Positions 14,860-19,388 of a stretch of 19,388 nt of DNA are shown here, in pieces; position 1 is the first letter of the stretch; the number at the start of each line of letters is the position of its first letter. The notes under the pieces were generated by a model, which worked only from the letters and a program-made list of their open reading frames with translations, made no database searches and had not been told where the DNA came from. The stretch is from positions 1 to 19,388 of the forward strand of contig WRCJ01000022.1 of NCBI GenBank assembly GCA_009784085.1. The letters are read 5' to 3'. Position numbers and translations under genes: made by a program. The stretch is from Oscillospiraceae bacterium (GTDB lineage: Bacteria > Bacillota > Clostridia > Oscillospirales > UBA929).

Positions 14860-15591
14860 ATGATGGGTTCTTACACAAAGGGTCGCACGGATTCCTCCCG
14901 AGAACACATCTTGTTTACCGCTATCCAGCTGTTTTATGAGTATGGCTACAATACAATCACGATGATGGATATCGCCATGGCGACAAACGTGGGCATCTCC
15001 CTCGTGAATTACCACTTTCCTTCTCGAAGGGCGTTGCGAGAGGGCATTTTCGAGTACTATGAAGGGATGCAAAAAGAAGCCCTTCCAGACTTGGAAGAAT
15101 TGTTGCGTATGGCGGAAACCGTTCCCCCACAGGCTTTGATCGAGAGAATTATGACTTGGCGGGATACCGGAGCCAAGAAGATGCGGGAGGCAATTTTATC
15201 GATTGCCATCCGCGACGTCTCGATCGACGCCCGCTGCGCACAGTTCATCCAAGAGATGTTGTTTCTCCCCATAGAGCGTCTGCTCATACCAGTCCTGGAT
15301 AAATTGATCGAGTTGGGCAGGATTGAACCCTTCGACAAAGAGGCATTCGTTTTCCTGTTGGAAAGGTATTGCTTCAGCGGATCCGCGCTTCACGGCGCCG
15401 AGCATCGGACACACAGGATCGATATGGGGGAAAAGGGGCTGTCCCTCCTTTTTTCCTTGATAAAACCTGCCGGCAAGCCGGGTGAGGGTGGATCCGAATC
15501 CGGGATCGGGTCTGGGGCCGGGGCCGGGATCGGGGATGGATCTGGATCGGGAATCGGTTTCGATTGCCTTGAGCAAAGCGCGCCCGCATAA
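14860..15591 (+). CDS. TetR/AcrR-family transcriptional regulator with Gly/Ser-rich tail
   Basis: 243 residues. The ATG at 14860 is preferred over an upstream TTG (14833) because GGAGGG lies 7-8 nt before it. The N-terminal TetR helix-turn-helix covers about 12-58 (I-L-F-T-A-I-Q-L-F-Y-E-Y-G-Y, then M-M-D-I-A-M-A-T-N-V-G-I-S-L-V-N-Y-H-F). The alpha-helical ligand or dimer domain runs to about 200; the ligand is unknown. The last 40 residues are a repetitive Gly/Ser/Ala tail encoded by GGATCGGG-like 6-nt units (15494-15560), which is not part of the family fold. It is divergent from the EF-G-like gene, whose regulation it might affect; self-regulation is the safer guess. Confidence 0.88.
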   Translation: MMGSYTKGRTDSSREHILFTAIQLFYEYGYNTITMMDIAMATNVGISLVNYHFPSRRALREGIFEYYEGMQKEALPDLEELLRMAETVPPQALIERIMTWRDTGAKKMREAILSIAIRDVSIDARCAQFIQEMLFLPIERLLIPVLDKLIELGRIEPFDKEAFVFLLERYCFSGSALHGAEHRTHRIDMGEKGLSLLFSLIKPAGKPGEGGSESGIGSGAGAGIGDGSGSGIGFDCLEQSAPA

Positions 15592-15627
15592 GCGCGTCCG
15601 TTTTGATGCGCCCGCATAAGGCGCGTC
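15580..15627 (+). repeat. 19-bp direct repeat at the 3' end of the TetR gene
   Basis: GCGCCCGCATAAGCGCGTC begins at 15580 and includes the stop codon. A near copy with one inserted G begins at 15608, so the end of the gene has been duplicated 28 bp downstream. Confidence 0.75.
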
Positions 15628-15633
15628 TCTGTC

Positions 15634-15665
15634 AGCCGCCTGCGCAAGGATTGCGGGCGGCTTTT
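15634..15665 (+). terminator. Rho-independent terminator of the TetR gene
   Basis: AGCCGCC and GGCGGCT form a stem, extended by GCAA/TTGC across a small bulge, with a TTTT tract at 15662-15665. It lies 43 nt after the stop. On the opposite strand there is no T tract, so it mainly serves the TetR gene. Confidence 0.8.
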
Positions 15666-15683
15666 GTGTCGGCTTTTGTCAGC

Positions 15684-16883
15684 CTATGTCAGCGGGATCG
15701 ACTGCAACAAGACTGTCAACCACGCATATCCCCCCACAAAGAGAAGCAGGAAGGCGGCCGCGCCGATTTTAACAGGCAGCCGGGCGTAGTTGAAACCCAA
15801 GCTGGTCCCGAACCGATCCTCCACAATATGGGCCGGATCCTCAGGATTGTAATAGAACATGCCCAATACCCAATGCTTGTCGTCGCCGCGTCCGGGGACC
15901 AGCCGGGAATGGGTCGCCTGCGGGCCGCCGCCAGGGGCCTCGGACAAGACATCCCTGACCCTGGGCTTGAGCTTACAGCCGCCCTGCCCGGATCGCACCC
16001 CAACCACCAGCACCGGGACGATCGCGGCTGTCGGCAAAGCCACGACCAGCCAGAACGGGATACTCAGTTCCGGCCATAGGATGAGTAAGCCTGGCAGCAT
16101 GACCGTGGCGGCGATGGCCAGCGTCAAAAAGCCCAGACTATGCCCCATGCGTTTGCGGTACATGCGGTGCTGGGCGAAAGACAGCGCCGGGCTCGCCGGG
16201 TCGATCTGCAGCTTGGCCTTGACAATGGCAATGCCCGAAAGCCATAGGACCACCAGCGTGCCCAGGTTGAGGAGCGGCGTCATCAGGACTGCCCCAAGCG
16301 ATTTGGCCGTCCAGGCATCCGGTTGCATGTTGATGTCAAAATGCGTCGGGACCGGGTCGGGCAGCGAGGGGTATTTTACCAGCGCGGCCACCAAGCTGAA
16401 AAAGACCAGCGCCAGCGACGCGGCATACCACGCCCACGGCAACTCGGACATAGTCCCCCTCGAATGCGACGAACCCGTCTCTGCGAAGGTGGCGCCGGAA
16501 ACCCGCCACCCGCGCGCCTCTTTGAGCCGCAATGCCCGCTTCCAGTTGGGGACAAACGCGATCAGCTGCACAGGGACGATCAGCAACGGGATATACATGA
16601 CCGCGATCAGGGACAAATCGGGCCGGAAAGCATATTGCAAAACGCACAGCATCAGCATGGCGGCCGCGCACAGGCAGATGACGGTCACATAGCGTTTTTT
16701 CATGCTCTTGGCCTCGGGGCAGAGCTGTTGCTCCAGGGGGATCTTTACGCCGAACAGGTACGACTTGCGCGTCAGCGTCGGGATAATCGCCGAAAACGCG
16801 CCGCACATGACAACCACCACCACGTTGGTGACAAAAAGTATCAAGTTTACATCGTTGTTTACGTCGTTCATGTTCATGTTCAT
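15684..16883 (-). CDS. DUF1648/DUF5808 integral membrane protein (YtrA-operon partner)
   Basis: 399 residues from the ATG at 16881-16883, with AGGAG 7-8 nt upstream; the start overlaps the stop of the GntR gene (ATGA). About eight membrane helices (near 12-35, 66-84, 91-111, 150-169, 196-219, 251-270, 275-296, 372-394). The DUF1648 signature is at about 170-195 (Y-P-S-L-P-D-P-V-P-T-H-F-D, then D-A-W). The DUF5808 signature is at about 334-362 (D-K-H-W-V-L-G-M-F-Y-Y-N-P-E-D-P, then R-F-G-T-S-L-G). DUF1648 proteins relate to SdpI-type immunity proteins and often pair with GntR/YtrA regulators in Bacillota. Transport or immunity to envelope-active peptides is an inference. The N-terminus starts with an M-N-M-N-M-N and N-D-V-N repeat. 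Confidence 0.88.
   Translation of the reverse strand: MNMNMNDVNNDVNLILFVTNVVVVVMCGAFSAIIPTLTRKSYLFGVKIPLEQQLCPEAKSMKKRYVTVICLCAAAMLMLCVLQYAFRPDLSLIAVMYIPLLIVPVQLIAFVPNWKRALRLKEARGWRVSGATFAETGSSHSRGTMSELPWAWYAASLALVFFSLVAALVKYPSLPDPVPTHFDINMQPDAWTAKSLGAVLMTPLLNLGTLVVLWLSGIAIVKAKLQIDPASPALSFAQHRMYRKRMGHSLGFLTLAIAATVMLPGLLILWPELSIPFWLVVALPTAAIVPVLVVGVRSGQGGCKLKPRVRDVLSEAPGGGPQATHSRLVPGRGDDKHWVLGMFYYNPEDPAHIVEDRFGTSLGFNYARLPVKIGAAAFLLLFVGGYAWLTVLLQSIPLT
16845..16883 (-). repeat. 6/12-nt micro-repeat at the start of the DUF1648 gene
   Basis: On the minus strand ATGAAC is repeated three times from the start codon, followed by two 12-nt copies of AACGAYGTAAAC overlapping the last unit. It is in frame and encodes alternating Met/Asn then N-D-V. 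Confidence 0.75.
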
Positions 16884-17272
16884 GAGGAATCTCCTTTCTC
16901 ACCGTTTACATTTCGATAGCATTCGGCGCAAAACGCCATGAATTCGTCGCCGCCCATATTATGGCAGACAGCCTCGGCGGCTGACAGCGTGATATTTCGC
17001 CCGAGCTTGGACAAGAAGTCCGCGCCGCCCGCCGTTCTGCGGGCCACCACCGCGCCGCGCCGCCGATCCATGACGATATACCCTTCGTCGTGCAGCGCGG
17101 TGTAGGCTTTGCTCACCGTGTGGAAATTGATGCCCAGGTCGGCGCCCAGCCGGCGCACCGACGGCAGGGCCTCCCCCTGTTCCAGCCGCCCGCCGGCGAT
17201 ACCCAGTACGATTTGGTCGCGCAGCTGCGCGTAAATGGGCAACGCATCCTGCGTGTCGATTTGGAGAATCAT
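16880..17272 (-). CDS. GntR-family (YtrA-type) transcriptional repressor
   Basis: 130 residues from the ATG at 17270-17272, with GGGAGGG 8 nt upstream. The winged-helix GntR domain is about 10-77: P-I-Y-A-Q-L-R-D-Q-I, L-P-S-V-R-R-L-G-A-D-L-G-I-N-F-H-T-V-S-K-A-Y, then G-Y-I-V with D-R-R-R-G in the wing. The C-terminal part is a short helical dimerisation region, as in the YtrA subfamily, too short for an effector domain. First gene of a two-gene operon with the DUF1648 membrane protein. The promoter just upstream carries a perfect dyad that is a likely binding site for this protein. Confidence 0.92.
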   Translation of the reverse strand: MILQIDTQDALPIYAQLRDQIVLGIAGGRLEQGEALPSVRRLGADLGINFHTVSKAYTALHDEGYIVMDRRRGAVVARRTAGGADFLSKLGRNITLSAAEAVCHNMGGDEFMAFCAECYRNVNGEKGDSS

Positions 17273-17335
17273 AAAGAATCCCTCCCGCCTGCCAGCCTTA
17301 ACGTGTTAGCCTGCCTTTGCGTGTCATTCGTGGTA

Positions 17336-17378
17336 TCTGTTATATATACAGTATAACAGAGGTGGTTGCGCATGTCAA
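17336..17378 (-). promoter_or_regulatory. Strong promoter with overlapping dyad operator for the GntR-DUF1648 operon
   Basis: On the minus strand TTGACA (17373-17378), 17-bp spacer, TATACT (17350-17355). A perfect inverted repeat, TCTGTTATA (17336-17344) and TATAACAGA (17352-17360), with 7 nt between, covers the -10 and start region. YtrA-type repressors are known to bind sites with GT...TATA...AC character, which this fits. Confidence 0.85.
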
Positions 17379-17475
17379 GGGGGGAAATTAATTTTTTCTG
17401 CTTGACAGTCATGATCGACTTGCGCAAGGTTCGGCTCAAGGTATATACTATATATAAGGGCATCATGGTGAGGGG
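17379..17475 (+). other. Spacer before the metallophosphoesterase scar, with a GTATATAC palindrome
   Basis: The palindrome GTATATAC at 17441-17448 is followed by TATATAAG. It resembles the AT-rich core of the operator at 17336-17360 and may be a second YtrA-type site or a -10 region for the rightward gene. A TTGACA at 17402-17407 is too far from these for a normal promoter. GGTGAGGGG (17467-17475) could serve as the ribosome-binding site for ATG 17485. Confidence 0.4.
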
Positions 17476-17598
17476 ATGAACAAAATGCATTGGCTACACA
17501 TTTCGGACATACACTACAATCCTGATAGGGATGGAAGGGCAACCAGGCAACTCCATATTGCGAACGGTATCTGGAGCTGCTTGAACAGCAGGGCTTGA
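17476..17598 (+). pseudogene. Truncated N-terminus of a metallophosphoesterase, frame-broken by deletion
   Basis: From ATG 17476 (or 17485) the frame reads M-H-W-L-H-I-S-D-I-H-Y-N-P-D-R-D-G-R-A-T-R-Q-L, the start of a calcineurin-like phosphoesterase with the metal-binding D-x-H motif. It then runs into unrelated residues and a TGA at 17596-17598. In the -1 frame, the sequence from about 17544 reads as the middle of an NB-ARC-type protein that continues to the window end. The two joined ends share the short repeat GGCAAC (17538-17543 and 17546-17551). This looks like an internal deletion of a once longer phosphoesterase-NTPase-TPR gene that removed most of the first domain and the P-loop NTPase core. 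Confidence 0.7.
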
Positions 17599-17600
17599 AA

Positions 17601-19388
17601 ATGTTTGAGGACGAAACGGCCAGACCTGAGGACTACAACAACATTGTGACGACAACAGGGAACAGCTCCTTCGAAAAACTCAGCGAATCCGCGCGGCAAC
17701 TGTTTTATTTGTGCGCCTATATGGCGCCGGACAACATACCGCTGGAATTCTTCACACAAGGTAGGGATGTACTGCCGCAACCGCTTTGCGATGAGTTGGG
17801 CGACGCGCTGACTGCCAACGAGGTGATTCAAGATCTAACCAAATACGCGCTGGCCAAGCGGTCGGGAGACTTATTGAGCATACACCGGCTGGTGCAAATG
17901 GATGCGCGGAAAAGCCTCGCCGCCGACACGCAGTGGCTAGCCTACTGCCTGAACCTGGCACGCGCCGTTTTCAAATATGAATGGGGAAACAAACAGTCGA
18001 TGGAGGCGTTTGCGCAAAACGTCCCCCATGTGCTGGAGATCGCAAGCCATGCGGGGAACATGTTTGAAAAAGATGAGGCAGAACAAGAAAAGGTTGCATG
18101 GTTATATCATATAGCAGGGTATGGCTTTGCGAGAAGTGGTGACTACGCGAAGGCGCTGGCATGGTATGAAAAGGCTTTGGCGATCCGCGAGAAAGTTTTA
18201 GGGGCGGAACACCCGTCTACCGCGACGACGTACAATGAGATAGCGCTTGTATACCAAACCCAAGGGGGCTACGCGAGGGCGCTGGCGTGGTATGAAAAGG
18301 CTTTGGCGATCTACGAGAAAGTTTTTGGGGCGGAACACCCGTCTACCGCGACGACGTACAACAACATCGCGGCTGTATACCATAACCAAGGGGACTACGC
18401 GAAAGCGCTGGCGTGGTATGAAAAGGCTTTGGCGATCCGCGAGAAAGTTTTAGGGGCGGAACACCCGTCTACCGCGACGACGTACAACAACATCGCGCTA
18501 GTATACCATAACTCAGGGGACTACGCGAAAGCGCTGGCGTGGTATGAAAAGGCTTTGGCGATCCGCGAGAGAGCCTTAGGGGCGGAACACCCGTCTACAG
18601 CAGCGACTTACAACAACATAGCGCAAGTATACCAAGGTCAAGGGGACTACACGAAAGCGTTGGCGTGGTACGAAAAAGCTTTGGCGATTTGCGAGAAAGT
18701 TTTAGGGGCGGAACACCCGTCTACCGCGACGACGTACAACAACATCGCGGCTGTATACCAAGCCCAAGGGGACTACGCGAAAGCGCTGGCGTGGTACGGT
18801 AAGGCTTTGGCGATCCGCGAGAATGCCTTGGGGGCGGAGCACCCGGACACCGCGCAAACGCACAACAACATCGCGCTGGTATACCAAGGCCAAGGGGACT
18901 ACGCGAAGGCGCTGGCGTGGTTTGATCAGGCTTTGGCGATTAGCGAGAAAGTTTTAGGGGCGGAGCACCCGGACACCGCGCAAACGTACAACAACATCGC
19001 GCTAGTATACTACTACCAAGGCGACTACGCGAAGGCACTGGCGTGGTTTGATCAGGCTTTGGCGATCCGCGAGAAAGCCTTGGGGGCGGAACACCCGTCT
19101 ACCGCGACGACGTACAACAACATAGCGGAGGTATACCGATGCCAAGGGGACTACGCGAAGGCGCTGGCGTGGTATCATAAGGCTTTGGCGATTTGTGAGA
19201 AAGTTTTAGGGACGGAACACCCGTCTACCGCGACGACGTACAACAACATCGCGGGCGTATACCATAACCAAGGGGACTACACGAAGGCGCTGGCGTGGTA
19301 TGATAAGGCTTTGGCGATCCGTGAGAAAGCCTTGGGGGCGGAACACCCGGATACCGCGACGACGTACAACAACATCGCGTGCGTATAC
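17601..19388 (+). CDS. TPR-repeat protein carrying the tail of an NB-ARC-type STAND ATPase (partial at 3' end)
   Basis: The frame is open from about 17541 to the window edge with no stop. ATG 17601 is the first usable start, with AGGG 9 nt upstream. Residues 1-179 resemble the end of the NTPase module plus winged-helix segment of NB-ARC/TPR proteins (F-E-K-L-S-E-S-A-R-Q-L-F, L-C-A-Y-M-A-P-D-N-I-P-L, L-S-I-H-R-L-V-Q). From residue 180 there are ten 42-residue TPR units (the last cut) of the kinesin-light-chain/TPR_10 type: G-D-Y-A-K-A-L-A-W-Y, then L-G-A-E-H-P-S-T-A and Y-N-N-I-A. No Walker A or B lies in the window. In intact relatives the TPR array senses a ligand and the N-terminal domain acts as effector. 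Here the protein may survive as a TPR scaffold or be a decaying remnant. Confidence 0.75.
   Translation, partial: MFEDETARPEDYNNIVTTTGNSSFEKLSESARQLFYLCAYMAPDNIPLEFFTQGRDVLPQPLCDELGDALTANEVIQDLTKYALAKRSGDLLSIHRLVQMDARKSLAADTQWLAYCLNLARAVFKYEWGNKQSMEAFAQNVPHVLEIASHAGNMFEKDEAEQEKVAWLYHIAGYGFARSGDYAKALAWYEKALAIREKVLGAEHPSTATTYNEIALVYQTQGGYARALAWYEKALAIYEKVFGAEHPSTATTYNNIAAVYHNQGDYAKALAWYEKALAIREKVLGAEHPSTATTYNNIALVYHNSGDYAKALAWYEKALAIRERALGAEHPSTAATYNNIAQVYQGQGDYTKALAWYEKALAICEKVLGAEHPSTATTYNNIAAVYQAQGDYAKALAWYGKALAIRENALGAEHPDTAQTHNNIALVYQGQGDYAKALAWFDQALAISEKVLGAEHPDTAQTYNNIALVYYYQGDYAKALAWFDQALAIREKALGAEHPSTATTYNNIAEVYRCQGDYAKALAWYHKALAICEKVLGTEHPSTATTYNNIAGVYHNQGDYTKALAWYDKALAIREKALGAEHPDTATTYNNIACVY
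18138..19388 (+). repeat. 126-bp tandem repeat array (10 units) encoding TPRs
   Basis: Units begin at 18138, 18264, 18390, 18516, 18642, 18768, 18894, 19020, 19146 and 19272. Spacing is exactly 126 bp, and many 20- to 40-bp blocks are identical between units. The array continues past the window. Differences concentrate in the codons around the loop at unit positions 38-42 and in residues 10-12. Confidence 0.9.

Noticed and set aside
18138..19388. CRISPR-like or satellite repeat
   Set aside because: The 126-bp period is in frame and encodes 42-residue TPR units; minus-strand open frames here are shadows.

Overview
The window looks like a chromosomal segment from a GC-rich member of the Bacillota, probably an anaerobic clostridial gut or rumen type. 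The evidence is the purine-rich Shine-Dalgarno sites, the sigma-A-like promoters (TTGACA/TATACT with 17-bp spacers), ATGA-overlapped gene pairs, a Firmicutes-style uronate cluster, a YtrA-type GntR regulator paired with a DUF1648 membrane protein, and an NB-ARC/TPR-type protein. No phage, plasmid, rRNA, tRNA or CRISPR element is visible.

Layout. (1) Positions 2-306: the 3' end of a protein with a heptad-repeat coiled-coil tail, closed by a perfect hairpin terminator. (2) 385-6402: an uronate-catabolism operon. It is headed by a promoter whose -10/operator block is tandemly duplicated (64-bp unit) and encodes a discoidin-like carbohydrate-binding protein, KduI, a KduD/gluconate-5-dehydrogenase-type SDR, KDG kinase, KDPG aldolase and a NodB-type polysaccharide deacetylase with an SLH-like tail. 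Together KduI, KduD, KdgK and Eda take 5-keto-4-deoxyuronate (from unsaturated uronates released by pectin or glycosaminoglycan lyases) to pyruvate plus glyceraldehyde-3-phosphate. The lyases, hydrolases and transporter are not in the window. (3) 6602-12310: a double-DUF1599 protein, then the common MoxR ATPase / DUF58 / membrane transglutaminase trio. (4) 12390-14450, minus strand: an EF-G-2-like translational GTPase, convergent with the trio and divergent from a TetR regulator (14860-15591). (5) 15684-17272, minus strand: a GntR(YtrA)-DUF1648 operon with a strong promoter and an overlapping perfect dyad operator. (6) 17476-19388: the scar of a deleted metallophosphoesterase/NB-ARC protein, continuing into a long open TPR array (42-residue repeats, 126-bp DNA period) that runs off the window.

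A recurring oddity is in-frame micro-repeats at the ends of otherwise conventional genes: 15-nt units at the start of kdgK, 9-nt units at the start of eda, 6/12-nt units at the start of the DUF1648 gene, 12-nt units at the end of moxR, and Pro/Ser or Gly/Ser tracts near the ends of the transglutaminase and TetR genes. Short tandem repeats also sit in several intergenic gaps. This suggests a genome prone to slippage-type repeat expansion. The most unusual loci are the duplicated operon promoter, the repeat-grown protein termini, and the fused remnant of a STAND-type (possibly defence-related) gene. No clearly new biochemical system is established by the sequence alone.
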